Made by a program: the position numbers and the translations under genes. Positions 27,762 to 38,990 of a DNA stretch of 64,000 bases are shown in pieces (the stretch's first letter is position 1; every line of letters begins with the position of its first letter). This DNA is from Halomarinibacterium sedimenti (GTDB lineage: Bacteria; Bacteroidota; Bacteroidia; Flavobacteriales; Flavobacteriaceae). Under the pieces are notes generated by a model. That model was not told the DNA's origin. It did not search any database and saw only the letters and a program-made list of their open reading frames with translations. The DNA is taken from NCBI RefSeq assembly GCF_019312585.1, contig NZ_JAHWDP010000003.1:515448-579447 (forward strand), in the 5' to 3' direction.

Positions 27762-27811
27762 TCGTAAATTCGGAGTAAAAATACAATTTTAAAGAGTGAA
27801 ACGAATGTAAT

Positions 27812-29839
<2,028 letters not shown>

Positions 29840-29842
29840 TTA

Positions 29843-30433
29843 TTAAGTCCGTTCTGGACTTAACCATTTTGGAATCTTTGGTGCTTTGAATTGTTCCATT
29901 TTTTCAAGAAGTATATCGATGGAATCTGAAACCAAAAGTAACTCATAGTTCTTCATTTTTAGGAGTCCTTTTCTCACCATAGTTTCTAGTAACTGTAACA
30001 AATCATCATAAAAATGATTGACATTTAATAATCCAATGGGTTTGTTATGCAACCCTAACTGGAGCCATGTAAGAATTTCGAAGAGTTCTTCTAAGGTACC
30101 CATTCCCCCAGGCAGCGCTATAAAGCCATCACTCACTTCTTGCATTTTCATTTTTCTATCGTGCATGTTTTCAGTAGTAATTAGTTGCGAAAGCCCAAGA
30201 TGCACGACTTCTTTTTTCTTTAAAAATTCAGGAATAATACCAATTACTGCACCATTATTATCCAAAACAGATTTTGCCAAAATACCCATAACACCAATCT
30301 TGGCAGCACCATATACTAGCGTTATATCTCGATTTGCAAAAGTCTCTCCTAACATCATTGCAGCTTGTGCAATAGCTAAATCGTTACCTTCGCTACTACC
30401 ACAAAAAACACATATTTTTTCTAGTTTATTCAC
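29843..30433 (-). CDS. LOG/TIGR00730 family Rossmann-fold protein
   Basis: A 196-residue protein with the family signature PGGMGTLEELFEILTWLQLG near residues 107-126 and the N-terminal CVFCGSSEGND nucleotide-binding start. Plant-type LOG enzymes release cytokinin bases from riboside monophosphates; bacterial members often act as nucleoside monophosphate phosphoribohydrolases. The specific substrate is inferred. It overlaps prmC by 8 bp and lies downstream of it. Confidence 0.9.
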   Translation of the reverse strand: MNKLEKICVFCGSSEGNDLAIAQAAMMLGETFANRDITLVYGAAKIGVMGILAKSVLDNNGAVIGIIPEFLKKKEVVHLGLSQLITTENMHDRKMKMQEVSDGFIALPGGMGTLEELFEILTWLQLGLHNKPIGLLNVNHFYDDLLQLLETMVRKGLLKMKNYELLLVSDSIDILLEKMEQFKAPKIPKWLSPERT

Positions 30434-31274
30434 CTAAAGTACATTTTATCATTCGGTCCTTTCCGAAGAAATCTTGTTTTAATTCAATTTCAGAAAAACT
30501 TTCTCTTTCTAGTAATTGAATAACCTCTTTACTAAGATACTCATTTATTTCGAAGAACAGAAAACCATTAGGATTAAGATAGTTCTTTGCCAACTTAGCT
30601 ATTTTGGAATAAAATAACAACGGGTTGTCATCTTCCACAAAAAGTGCGGATGCAGGTTCAAAATCTAACACGTTTTTTTGCATCATTTCTTTTTCTGAAT
30701 TCCGAACATAAGGCGGATTGGAAATAATTACATCATACTTTTGAGGTAAAGTCGATGTGCCTAAAATATCTTTTTTACTAAAATTTACTGTTACCTTATT
30801 ATATATAGCATTTTCTGAAGCTACTTTTAAAGCTTCTTCAGAAATATCCATAGCTGAAACTTTTACGGCTGGTAGATTCTTTGCAAGCGCAATAGCGATA
30901 CATCCCGAGCCAGTTCCAATATCCAATAAGGCTCTGTGATTTTTATTGCAATTTACTATTATCCAATCGACCAATTCTTCAGTTTCTGGACGAGGAATGA
31001 GTGTAGCAGGAGTTACTTTAAAAGGGAGACCGTAAAATTCGGTTTTGCCCAATACATATTGGATGGGCTCAAAATGTTGCAAGCGATTTAATGCTTCCGT
31101 AAATTGCTGGGTAATCCTTTCTGAAACTTCGTATTGTTTTTTTAAAACTGTGTCAACTTTTGAAAAATTTAAATGCTTTTCAACTAACAGAAAAAAGAAG
31201 GATTCAATTTCTTCTGAAGGATATAACCCTTCAAGATTATGGGCAAAATATATTTTTAGTTTTTCAATTGTCAC
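30426..31274 (-). CDS. prmC: Peptide chain release factor N5-glutamine methyltransferase
   Basis: A 282-residue protein. The N-terminal helical domain is followed by PATLIPRPETEELVDWII, SAM motif I LLDIGTGSGCIAIALAKN and the diagnostic NPPYV in VIISNPPYVRNSEKEM (near residue 188). It methylates the GGQ glutamine of RF1 and RF2. Full family length. It follows the GNAT gene by 3 bp and overlaps the LOG gene by 8 bp. Confidence 0.95.
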   Translation of the reverse strand: MTIEKLKIYFAHNLEGLYPSEEIESFFFLLVEKHLNFSKVDTVLKKQYEVSERITQQFTEALNRLQHFEPIQYVLGKTEFYGLPFKVTPATLIPRPETEELVDWIIVNCNKNHRALLDIGTGSGCIAIALAKNLPAVKVSAMDISEEALKVASENAIYNKVTVNFSKKDILGTSTLPQKYDVIISNPPYVRNSEKEMMQKNVLDFEPASALFVEDDNPLLFYSKIAKLAKNYLNPNGFLFFEINEYLSKEVIQLLERESFSEIELKQDFFGKDRMIKCTLGE

Positions 31275-31277
31275 AAC

Positions 31278-31763
31278 CTACAAATCCAATAACATATTAA
31301 CTCCGCATGCGTGATGCCCTGTATCTCCCATCGCTCCATCGATATAACGAAATCCGTATTTTTTGTATAATTTTTGAGCCGCTTCCATATAAGACATGGT
31401 TTCTAGATAGCATTTTTCGTAACCAAATTCCTTTGCCTTATTTAAACAGATATCGATCATTTTAGTGCCCAATCCTCTTCCCCTAGCTTCGTCTAAAAAG
31501 TACATTTTTTGAAGTTCACAAACATTCCCTTCATAATTGTCCAATTGTGCAATTCCACCGCCACCAATGAGTTTCCCGTTTTCTTCCAAAACAAAATAAG
31601 CAGAACGTGTTTTTTGATAGGTTTCATACATGCAGTCTAGCGAAGCATCGGCATATGCAGTACCTACCTTTGGCACATTAAAATCTTCCAAAACACGTCG
31701 AATTATTTTGGCAACTTGCACATTATCTTTGGGTTGAATAGGACGAATTATAGGAGCATTCAT
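31278..31763 (-). CDS. GNAT family N-acetyltransferase
   Basis: A 161-residue protein. The acetyl-CoA site is MYFLDEARGRGLGTKMIDICLN (about residues 97-112 for the RGRGLGTKM loop), with ENGKLIGGGGIAQL before it and the usual KLYKKYGFRYID beta-bulge near the end. Substrate unknown. It starts the reverse-strand cluster GNAT-prmC-LOG and is divergent from ribD with a 29-bp gap. Confidence 0.88.
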   Translation of the reverse strand: MNAPIIRPIQPKDNVQVAKIIRRVLEDFNVPKVGTAYADASLDCMYETYQKTRSAYFVLEENGKLIGGGGIAQLDNYEGNVCELQKMYFLDEARGRGLGTKMIDICLNKAKEFGYEKCYLETMSYMEAAQKLYKKYGFRYIDGAMGDTGHHACGVNMLLDL

Positions 31764-31780
31764 ATCTAATTAATTACTCG

Positions 31781-31788
31781 TATTTTTG
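31781..31788 (+). promoter_or_regulatory. -7 box abutting the ribD start
   Basis: TATTTTTG ends 4 bases before the GTG at 31793, so transcription should start next to the initiation codon. Confidence 0.5.
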
Positions 31789-31792
31789 AGCT

Positions 31793-32836
31793 GTGAAGAT
31801 ACACGAAAAATATATGATGCGCTGCATAGAACTCGCCAAAAATGGGCTTGGGACTACCTATCCCAATCCGTTGGTTGGTAGCGTGATTGTGTACCACAAT
31901 TCAATCATTGGCGAAGGATGGCATCAGAAAGCGGGTGCTCCCCATGCAGAGGTAAATGCCATTTTAAATGTAAAGGATACAAGTGTATTAAAGGACGCAA
32001 CCCTCTATGTAAATTTAGAGCCTTGCAGTCATTTTGGAAAGACCCCGCCCTGCTCCGATTTAATTATAGAAAAGGGTATTAAAAAAGTGGTCATTGGTTG
32101 CACAGATCCCAACCCAAAAGTGGCAGGAAAAGGAATTCAAAAATTGAAAGATGCTGGATGTGAAGTTATTGTAAATGTGCTTCAAAAAGAAGCGGAGGCT
32201 TTGAATAAACGATTTTTTACATTTCAGAATAAAAAACGGCCATTCATTATATTAAAATGGGCTCAAACACAAGATGGTTTCATGGCTCCAAAAGAAAAAA
32301 AGGAGCAAAAGCCCGTTTGGATTACCAATGAATTTTCGAGACAACTTGTGCATAAAATGCGCTCCGAAGAACAAGCTATTTTGGTGGGAACTAAAACTGT
32401 ACTTGATGACAATCCCATTTTAACCACCCGCCATTGGGAGGGCAACTCACCCATTCGTATTGTTTTAGATCGAGCATTAAAAATTCAAAAAAATGCTTCT
32501 GTCCTTGATGGTAACGTGAAAACGATTGTGCTTACTGAAATTTCAAGAGAAAATATTGACAATTTAGTTTATGAAACAATCGATTTTTCAGAAAATATAG
32601 CCAAACAAGTTTGCGAAGTATTATATAAACTTAACATCCAAAGTGTGATAGTAGAAGGAGGTGCAAAAACACTTCAAACCTTTATAGATGAAAATCTTTG
32701 GGATGAAACTTTTGTTTTTAAAGGCTCTACTTCATTTTACGAAGGACTTAAAGCTCCAATAATGAAAGATAAATTGCTTTCAGAAATACAAATTAAAAAC
32801 GACCTATTGTTCCATTACATAAACACATCCTTTTGA
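31793..32836 (+). CDS. ribD: Bifunctional diaminohydroxyphosphoribosylaminopyrimidine deaminase / reductase RibD
   Basis: A 347-residue two-domain riboflavin enzyme. The deaminase part has PNPLVGSVIV, the zinc ligands in GAPHAEVNAIL and EPCSHFGKTPPCSDLII, and DPNPKVAGKGI. The reductase part starts near RPFIILKWAQTQDG, with ILVGTKTVLDDNP and VIVEGGAKTLQTFIDENLWDE. GTG is chosen because HEKYMMRCIELAKNG is part of the conserved fold. The stop overlaps the next start by 4 bp (TTGA). Confidence 0.95.
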   Translation: MKIHEKYMMRCIELAKNGLGTTYPNPLVGSVIVYHNSIIGEGWHQKAGAPHAEVNAILNVKDTSVLKDATLYVNLEPCSHFGKTPPCSDLIIEKGIKKVVIGCTDPNPKVAGKGIQKLKDAGCEVIVNVLQKEAEALNKRFFTFQNKKRPFIILKWAQTQDGFMAPKEKKEQKPVWITNEFSRQLVHKMRSEEQAILVGTKTVLDDNPILTTRHWEGNSPIRIVLDRALKIQKNASVLDGNVKTIVLTEISRENIDNLVYETIDFSENIAKQVCEVLYKLNIQSVIVEGGAKTLQTFIDENLWDETFVFKGSTSFYEGLKAPIMKDKLLSEIQIKNDLLFHYINTSF

Positions 32837-33705
32837 TAGCACTATTATTAAGCATTCTTGCTTCAACCACCATTCTGGTTGTTTTTAAACTTTTTGAACG
32901 CTTTAAAATCAATAATTTTCAAGCCATTGTTGTTAATTATATAGTTGCAGGAACCTTTGGTTTTCTGTTGCAAGGAGACACAGAAAAAATGGCCACCCTG
33001 CATCAATTTTCGTGGTTTTACTATGCTCTAGCATTGGGTAGTTTCTTTATCTCTATTTTCTTTTTAATGGCATTAACGACACAGAGAAGTGGCCTTTCGG
33101 TGGTTTCGGTTGCTACTAAAATGAGTGTGGTAATTCCAATTATTTTTGGATTACTTTACTATAAAGAAAGTTTAGGCATTTTAAAAGGCATTGGAATCTT
33201 ACTTGCGTTGTTTGCCGTCTATCTTGCTTCCATAAAGAATAAACACGGACTCACCATTCAGAAGAAAAATCTCATTTTTCCACTTTTGGTGTTTTTAGGA
33301 AGTGGTATTATAGATACGGGGATTAAGTTTATTGAAGAAGGATTTGTGGCTCCTGAAGATGTTGCCATATTTTCATCTACGCTATTTTATGCAGCAGGAT
33401 CAATTGGGCTTTTGGCACTTCTGGTTCAAAAACTTAAAGGTACATTGAAGTTTGAGACAAAAAGTATTTTGGGCGGAATTGCACTTGGGATACCCAATTT
33501 TTTCAGCCTCTATTTTTTGGTAGGAGCGCTTAGAAGTGATATTATGGAAAGCTCCGGAATATTTACAGTAAATAACATTGGAATTGTTACACTTTCAACG
33601 TTTGTTGCAATTTTGTTGTTTAAAGAAAAACTTATTCCAAAGAATTGGTTAGGGATTATACTTGCCCTCGTTAGCATTGGTTTAATTGCACTTTCAAAAA
33701 TGTAA
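32833..33705 (+). CDS. EamA/DMT-superfamily transporter
   Basis: A 290-residue integral membrane protein with about ten helices in two EamA-like halves. The first half ends near LLALFAVYLASIK and the second begins near LIFPLLVFLGSGIIDTG. It starts at TTG, overlapping the ribD stop by 4 bp, and its last base is the first of the next start codon. Such carriers move amino acids, nucleosides or vitamins. The link to ribD raises flavin or a precursor as a guess only. Confidence 0.87.
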   Translation: MIALLLSILASTTILVVFKLFERFKINNFQAIVVNYIVAGTFGFLLQGDTEKMATLHQFSWFYYALALGSFFISIFFLMALTTQRSGLSVVSVATKMSVVIPIIFGLLYYKESLGILKGIGILLALFAVYLASIKNKHGLTIQKKNLIFPLLVFLGSGIIDTGIKFIEEGFVAPEDVAIFSSTLFYAAGSIGLLALLVQKLKGTLKFETKSILGGIALGIPNFFSLYFLVGALRSDIMESSGIFTVNNIGIVTLSTFVAILLFKEKLIPKNWLGIILALVSIGLIALSKM

Positions 33706-34316
33706 TGGAAAAAGACACCTATAAAACCATAAAGAAACCCTCACCCGAAGTCTTATTTAAAGATAGAGGGAGTAAGTTTTTTGGATATTCCTTTCCAGTA
33801 ACAACAGAAGATGAAACTAAAGAACACATTGAGGCTTTAAAGAAGCAACACCACACGGCACGGCATTGGTGTTATGCTTGGCAGCTTGGTAAGCACTACG
33901 AACACTATCGTGCCAATGACGACGGAGAACCAAGTAATAGTGCAGGAATGCCTATTTACGGACAACTACAATCTTTTGAAGTCACTAATATCCTGGTTGT
34001 GATTGTACGTTATTTTGGAGGTACTAAATTAGGTGTTGGAGGATTGATTCAAGCCTATAAAACTGCGGCTCAAATGGCCTTAGAGGCTTCAAAGATTGTT
34101 GAACTCACCATTGACGATTTATATAAGCTTCAGTTTGATTATCCCGAAATGAATACCGTAATGCGAATTATTAAGGAGGAAGACCTAACTATTGTCAATC
34201 AAAAATTGGAGTTGAATTGTGAGATTCAAATGGCTGTAAGAAAAAAAGATTCGGAAAAAATATTTGAACTTTTTGAAAACACCTATAAGGTGTTCATTAA
34301 AAAAATAGAGGATTAA
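33705..34316 (+). CDS. IMPACT/YigZ family protein
   Basis: A 203-residue protein with the IMPACT-domain landmarks KDRGSKFFGYSFPV, HHTARHWCYAWQLG, NDDGEPSNSAGMPI and RYFGGTKLGVGGLIQAYKTA in order. The bacterial YigZ family is cytoplasmic, conserved and of uncertain role; eukaryotic IMPACT modulates Gcn2. Co-transcribed with ribD and the transporter through overlapping starts, and converging with the thioesterase gene (4-bp overlap of the 3' ends). Confidence 0.9.
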   Translation: MEKDTYKTIKKPSPEVLFKDRGSKFFGYSFPVTTEDETKEHIEALKKQHHTARHWCYAWQLGKHYEHYRANDDGEPSNSAGMPIYGQLQSFEVTNILVVIVRYFGGTKLGVGGLIQAYKTAAQMALEASKIVELTIDDLYKLQFDYPEMNTVMRIIKEEDLTIVNQKLELNCEIQMAVRKKDSEKIFELFENTYKVFIKKIED

Positions 34317-34711
34317 TTTTTTAACTTTTCAATTAAATAATCGGGCGCTCTTCTAATTTTTTGAGTAACAGTATCAATAAAAACCAAGGTCGTATTTGCA
34401 GTGACAAGCAACTCATTTTTCTCATTAAAAATCTTATAATAAAATTCAATCTTGGCTGTAGGAATATTCTGTAATTCGGTAATCACAGTTATTACATCAT
34501 CATAACGTGCTGGAAGTCTATAATTTATTTCAAGTTTAGTAACCGGAAGTTGAATATTGTTTTCTTCCATCCATTTGTAAGAAAATCCCAACTCCCGTAA
34601 CCATTCGGTTCGTCCTTGTTCGAGGTATTGTGCATAATTTCCATAGTACACAACCCCCATTTGGTCGGTCTCTCCATAACGCACTCTCATTTTTGTAATA
34701 GTTTTTCTCAT
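34313..34711 (-). CDS. YbgC/4HBT-type acyl-CoA thioesterase
   Basis: A 132-residue hotdog-fold protein. RVRYGETDQMGVVYYGNYAQYLEQGRTEWLR carries the catalytic Asp and the conserved Y-x-Y-x-E pattern (Asp near residue 15). I chose the ATG at 34711 instead of 34858 because the hotdog fold begins right after it, the added 49 residues look non-homologous, and a GGGAG element lies 5 bp upstream, one of few Shine-Dalgarno-like sites seen. It hydrolyses acyl-CoA thioesters; a flavobacterial neighbour of dnaA. Confidence 0.9.
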   Translation of the reverse strand: MRKTITKMRVRYGETDQMGVVYYGNYAQYLEQGRTEWLRELGFSYKWMEENNIQLPVTKLEINYRLPARYDDVITVITELQNIPTAKIEFYYKIFNEKNELLVTANTTLVFIDTVTQKIRRAPDYLIEKLKN

Positions 34712-34920
34712 ATTTTCTCCCGAAAAAAGGAACTTTTTTTGTAGCTTTATCGAAGATGTAGTATGGGGAAAAAAAATTAGAAATTCAATACCCTTTCTAT
34801 TTTTTTTTTCACTTTTTTGTTCACATATTTGCAATGTTAAGAAAATGTTAGAGGACATTCTTTTCTCTTAGTTCTTAATCGCAAATTTAACTAACTAAAC
34901 TTCAAAATAGAAGCCCAATT

Positions 34921-36348
34921 ATGAGTAAAACTGCTGAAACAGTTTGGAGCAATTGTTTGTCCTTTATTGAAGATAATATATCGACACAAGCTTACAAAAC
35001 ATGGTTTGAACCCATTAAAGCAGTAAAACTCAACGACAATGCTCTAAGTATTCAAGTTCCTAGTAAGTTTTTTTATGAGTGGCTGGAAGAGCATTACGTA
35101 AAGCTGTTAAAAGTAGCCCTTACCAAAGAATTAGGTGCAAAAGCCAAACTGGTGTATATCATTAAAATGGAGAACACCTATGGCAATAAGCAACCTTTTA
35201 CTGAAAAAATACCGAGTTCCAATCGAAGTCAAATGAAAGACCAAGAGGTCGATGTTCCGTTAAAGAACAAAAGCCCAGAGCTTAAAAACCCATTTGTGAT
35301 TCCTGGAATTCGAAATGTAAAAATTGAATCGCAATTAAATCCTAATTATAGTTTCGATAATTTCCTTGAAGGTGAATCGAATCGTTTAGCCCGTTCTGCT
35401 GGCTATGCAGTAGCCAATAAACCTGGAGGAACTTCCTTTAACCCATTATTGATTTTTGGAGGCGTGGGATTAGGAAAAACACATTTGGCACATGCTATTG
35501 GCGTTGAGATAAAAGAAAAGTACCCTGAAAAAACGGTGCTTTATATTTCTGCTGAAAAGTTTACACAACAATATATTGAGTCTGTAAAAAAGAATAACCG
35601 AAACGATTTCATTCATTTTTACCAAATTATGGATGTGTTGATTGTGGATGATATTCAATTACTTTCAGGGAAAGCAGGGACACAAGATGTGTTCTTCCAC
35701 ATATTTAACCATTTACATCAAAACGGCAAACAGGTAATTCTTACCAGTGATAAGGCACCTGTAGATATGATAGATATCGAGCAACGTTTGTTATCTCGAT
35801 TTAAATGGGGACTTTCTGCAGAGTTAAACCATCCAGATTACGATACACGAGTGGCTATTATCAAGAATAAGCTTTACAGAGACGGTGTGGAAATGCCTGA
35901 AGATATTGTGGAGTTTTTGGCTAACAACATTAAAACAAACATTCGAGAACTTGAAGGGGCTATCATTTCATTAATTGCTCATTCTTCTTTCAACAAGAGA
36001 GAAATTACTATCGATCTTGCTAAAAAGATAGTAGACAATTACGTGAAATATACCAAGCGTGAAGTTTCTATCGACTATATTCAGAAGATAGTAAGTGATT
36101 ATTTCCAGATGGATGTGGATACGCTTCAATCGAAAACCCGAAAGCGACATATTGTTCAAGCACGGCAATTGGCGATGTTCTTTGCAAAAAAGTTTACAAA
36201 GGCATCCTTAGCATCTATTGGTTCACAAATTGGTCAACGAGATCACGCCACCGTATTGCACGCTTGTAAAACGGTCGATAATCTTTCGAGTACCGATAAG
36301 CAATTCAAAAAATATGTTGACGACCTCAACAAGAAATTAACCTTATAA
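34921..36348 (+). CDS. dnaA: Chromosomal replication initiator protein DnaA
   Basis: A 475-residue protein with the four DnaA domains. Domain I is about 1-90; domain III has Walker A FGGVGLGKTHLAHAIGVEIK (near 180-199), Walker B VLIVDDIQLLSG and sensor SRFKWGLSAEL; domain IV ends with QIGQRDHATVLHACKTVDNL, the DnaA-box binding signature. It starts chromosome replication. The 209 bp before the gene are AT-rich but hold no convincing DnaA-box cluster, so I do not call an origin. A strong terminator follows. Confidence 0.97.
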   Translation: MSKTAETVWSNCLSFIEDNISTQAYKTWFEPIKAVKLNDNALSIQVPSKFFYEWLEEHYVKLLKVALTKELGAKAKLVYIIKMENTYGNKQPFTEKIPSSNRSQMKDQEVDVPLKNKSPELKNPFVIPGIRNVKIESQLNPNYSFDNFLEGESNRLARSAGYAVANKPGGTSFNPLLIFGGVGLGKTHLAHAIGVEIKEKYPEKTVLYISAEKFTQQYIESVKKNNRNDFIHFYQIMDVLIVDDIQLLSGKAGTQDVFFHIFNHLHQNGKQVILTSDKAPVDMIDIEQRLLSRFKWGLSAELNHPDYDTRVAIIKNKLYRDGVEMPEDIVEFLANNIKTNIRELEGAIISLIAHSSFNKREITIDLAKKIVDNYVKYTKREVSIDYIQKIVSDYFQMDVDTLQSKTRKRHIVQARQLAMFFAKKFTKASLASIGSQIGQRDHATVLHACKTVDNLSSTDKQFKKYVDDLNKKLTL

Positions 36349-36352
36349 TTCT

Positions 36353-36380
36353 TCCCGCATCTTGCGGGATTTTTTTATTT
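36353..36380 (+). terminator. Intrinsic terminator after dnaA
   Basis: TCCCGCA and TGCGGGA pair around TCT, 5 bp after the dnaA stop, followed by seven T residues. Confidence 0.88.
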
Positions 36381-36387
36381 TACCCTA

Positions 36388-36840
36388 ATGAAAACAAAAG
36401 TCTTAATGGTTTGCTTGGGCAACATTTGTCGCTCGCCATTGGCAGAAGGCATCTTAAAATCGAAAGTAGATCCTTCAAAAGTATTGGTAGAATCGGCTGG
36501 AACAGGGGGATGGCACGTTGGTGAATTACCTGATAGTCGAAGCATAGACATCGCAAAAAAACATGGAATTGATATTACAGACCAACGTGGAAGGAAATTT
36601 TCTGAATATGATTTTGAACGATATGATGTCATCTATGTCATGGATAATTCTAACTATCGAGATGTTTTAAAATTAGCCAATAGCGATTCTGAAAAGAAAA
36701 AAGTAAAACTCATTTTAAACGAAATCTTTCCTGGTGAAAATGTGGATGTCCCCGATCCATATTATGGTGGAAGCCAAGGATTTGAAAATGTATTCCAAAT
36801 GCTCGATGATGCCTGTGAGAAAATAGCACAAAAGCTCTAG
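36388..36840 (+). CDS. Low molecular weight protein-tyrosine-phosphatase
   Basis: A 150-residue phosphatase with the CX5R active loop in VLMVCLGNICRSPLAEGIL (Cys near residue 9) and the general acid Asp in DVPDPYYGGSQGFENVFQML. It removes phosphate from tyrosine or related residues; in bacteria it often pairs with a BY-kinase for capsule export, but no kinase gene is near. It sits in the usual dnaA neighbourhood. Confidence 0.94.
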   Translation: MKTKVLMVCLGNICRSPLAEGILKSKVDPSKVLVESAGTGGWHVGELPDSRSIDIAKKHGIDITDQRGRKFSEYDFERYDVIYVMDNSNYRDVLKLANSDSEKKKVKLILNEIFPGENVDVPDPYYGGSQGFENVFQMLDDACEKIAQKL

Positions 36841-36880
36841 TTTTTTTATTGAGGCCATTTTAGTACATTTAAAAAAAATT

Positions 36881-38263
36881 ATGGCTATGAAAAATATTAT
36901 TTACCTACTTTTTACATTTGGTATTGTATCGATTGCTAATGCACAAACCGTTGAACTAGATTTGTTTGCATCGGGATTTAGCAGTTCCCTTGATATTCAA
37001 AATGCCGGGGATGAACGACTTTTTGTGGTAGAACAAGGTGGAATTATAAAAATTCTAAATCCAGATGGAACCATTAATGCTACACCATTTCTAGATATCA
37101 GTTCAATGGTTAACTCAGGTGGAGAACGTGGTCTATTAGGACTGGCCTTCCATCCAGATTACGCAAATAACGGATATTTCTTTGTGCATTACTCTGATAG
37201 TTCTAGTGATACTCAAATTTCAAGATTTTCAGTAGATGGTGGCAATCCAGATATTGCCGACCCAGGGTCAGAATTACCTATATTAAATGTAAACCAACCT
37301 GCCACAAACCATAATGGGGGAAGTATTGCATTTGGTCCCGATGGGTATCTATATATAGCATTAGGTGATGGCGGTGGCAGTGGCGATCAGGACAACAATG
37401 CTCAAAATTTAGCTCTGATGTTAGGAAAGCTTTTACGCATCGATATAGACACCCCAGCGGGAGGAAATAACTATAGTATTCCTCCAGATAACCCCTTTGC
37501 AGGCGACCCTAACATTGCAGAAGAGATTTGGGCAATAGGGTTAAGGAACCCGTTTCGTTTTTCAATAGATTTTAAAGAAAATAAAATTTGGATAGGAGAT
37601 GTCGGTCAAAATGCAAGAGAAGAAGTAAATAGTGAAGCTATAAATACTGGAGGTTTGAATTATGGCTGGAGATGCTATGAGGGAAATAATACTTTTAATA
37701 CAACTGGATGTTTGCCAATGAATGAGTATACATTCCCGGTGTATGATTATGCTTGGAATGGCGGAGGTTCCGTAATTGGTGGAAGAGTATATAGAGGTTC
37801 TGTTTATACCGACCTTCAAGGTATTTATATTTTTGGAGATATCGATGGTATGCTTGGCACTCTTGATGCCTCATATAATTATATAAATCAATCTAGTGGA
37901 AATCCTAATGGTACTTGGGTTGCTTTTGGAGAGGACGTTACAGGTGAAATGTATGCTGTGAGTCTTGGTGGCAATATCTATAAAATTTCTGGTGGGCAAG
38001 TTGCCTCTACTGAAGATTTTAATAACAACACCTTTAAGGTATATCCAAACCCTTCTAATGAAGTTATTACCATTCAATCTGAAACAGAGTTAATCAACCA
38101 TTTAAGTGTTTTTGATATAAATGGACGCTTAATTTTTTCAGAAAACATAGCCCAAAAAGGTTCAACAACTTTGGATGTATCAAAGTTTTCGAAAGGAATT
38201 TATCTTTTGGAAATCACTTCAGAAAAAGGATCCACTGCAGTCAAAAAATTGATCGTAAAATAG
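36881..38263 (+). CDS. PQQ-dependent sugar dehydrogenase family protein, T9SS type A
   Basis: A 460-residue exported protein: signal peptide (MAMKNIIYLLFTFGIVSIANAQ), a six-bladed propeller of the glucose/sorbosone dehydrogenase family (RGLLGLAFHPDYANNGYFFV, NHNGGSIAFGPDGYLYIALG with the conserved His, EIWAIGLRNPFRFSID) and a C-terminal type A sorting domain (VYPNPSNEVITI to the end). It probably oxidises sugars outside the cell after T9SS export. MKNIIY at 36887 is an equally good start. PQQ binding is from the family and not verified. Confidence 0.9.
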   Translation: MAMKNIIYLLFTFGIVSIANAQTVELDLFASGFSSSLDIQNAGDERLFVVEQGGIIKILNPDGTINATPFLDISSMVNSGGERGLLGLAFHPDYANNGYFFVHYSDSSSDTQISRFSVDGGNPDIADPGSELPILNVNQPATNHNGGSIAFGPDGYLYIALGDGGGSGDQDNNAQNLALMLGKLLRIDIDTPAGGNNYSIPPDNPFAGDPNIAEEIWAIGLRNPFRFSIDFKENKIWIGDVGQNAREEVNSEAINTGGLNYGWRCYEGNNTFNTTGCLPMNEYTFPVYDYAWNGGGSVIGGRVYRGSVYTDLQGIYIFGDIDGMLGTLDASYNYINQSSGNPNGTWVAFGEDVTGEMYAVSLGGNIYKISGGQVASTEDFNNNTFKVYPNPSNEVITIQSETELINHLSVFDINGRLIFSENIAQKGSTTLDVSKFSKGIYLLEITSEKGSTAVKKLIVK

Positions 38264-38270
38264 TTCAGCT

Positions 38271-38984
38271 TTGACACCCCAACTTGGAAATATTTATTTA
38301 ATTCCCTGCCCATTAGGTGATACTCCACCCTTAGAAGTACTCCCGCTTTCGGTTAAGAAGGCAGTAGAGTTAATAGACTTTTACATTGTAGAAAACGAAA
38401 AGGCAGCTAGAAGATTTATAAAAAGTATTGTTCCTAAAAAATCTCAGCCAGACTTACATATTGATACTATAAACAAGTTTACCGATGAAAATGAAATTCC
38501 AAATATGCTCATGCCTTGCTATGAGGGTCATCATATTGGAGTTATAAGTGATGCAGGTTGCCCTGGTATTGCAGATCCTGGTGCTTCAGTGGTAGCACAA
38601 GCACATATTAAAGGAATTAAAGTAATCCCCTTGGTAGGGCCATCTTCTATTTTAATGGCGATGATGGCTAGCGGATTTAACGGCCAAAATTTTGCATTTA
38701 ATGGCTATTTACCCATCGATAAGCAGGAACGAAAAAGAGAAATAAAAAGGTTAGAAAAACTTTCAGAAGAACAAAATCAATCCCAATTATTTATTGAAAC
38801 ACCCTATAGAAACAATCAGTTACTTGAAAGTCTGATTATAGCATTACACCCTCAAACTCAAATATGCGTGGCTTGTGATATTTCATTGCCAACAGAATAC
38901 ATTGTAACACAGACTGCAGAATCCTGGAAAAAAACAAGGGTGGACCTTCATAAAAGACCCACCCTTTTTATTATTCAGAAATAG
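38271..38984 (+). CDS. RsmI-like tetrapyrrole methylase family SAM methyltransferase
   Basis: A 237-residue protein starting at TTG, 7 bp after the sugar dehydrogenase stop. The family hallmarks are IYLIPCPLGD at the start, GVISDAGCPGIADPGASVVAQ near residues 85-105, and PLVGPSSILMAMMASGFNGQ. RsmI methylates the 2'-O of C1402 in 16S rRNA; this is the RsmI paralogue common in Bacteroidetes, and its substrate is uncertain. The last 16 codons overlap an intrinsic terminator (38936-38969). Confidence 0.88.
   Translation: MTPQLGNIYLIPCPLGDTPPLEVLPLSVKKAVELIDFYIVENEKAARRFIKSIVPKKSQPDLHIDTINKFTDENEIPNMLMPCYEGHHIGVISDAGCPGIADPGASVVAQAHIKGIKVIPLVGPSSILMAMMASGFNGQNFAFNGYLPIDKQERKREIKRLEKLSEEQNQSQLFIETPYRNNQLLESLIIALHPQTQICVACDISLPTEYIVTQTAESWKKTRVDLHKRPTLFIIQK
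38936..38969 (+). terminator. Intrinsic terminator inside the 3' end of the methyltransferase gene
   Basis: AAGGGTGG and CCACCCTT pair, followed by TTTTTA, 15 bp before the stop codon at 38982-38984. Transcription may end inside the coding region unless the ribosome follows closely. Confidence 0.6.
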
Positions 38985-38990
38985 GATTCC

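Noticed and set aside
30018..30437. 139-codon frame opposite the LOG gene
   Set aside because: Shadow of a strongly conserved gene; no family, no start signal.
34817..34825. DnaA-box-like TTGTTCACA before dnaA
   Set aside because: A single site with a mismatch to TTATNCACA and no cluster; not enough for an origin call.
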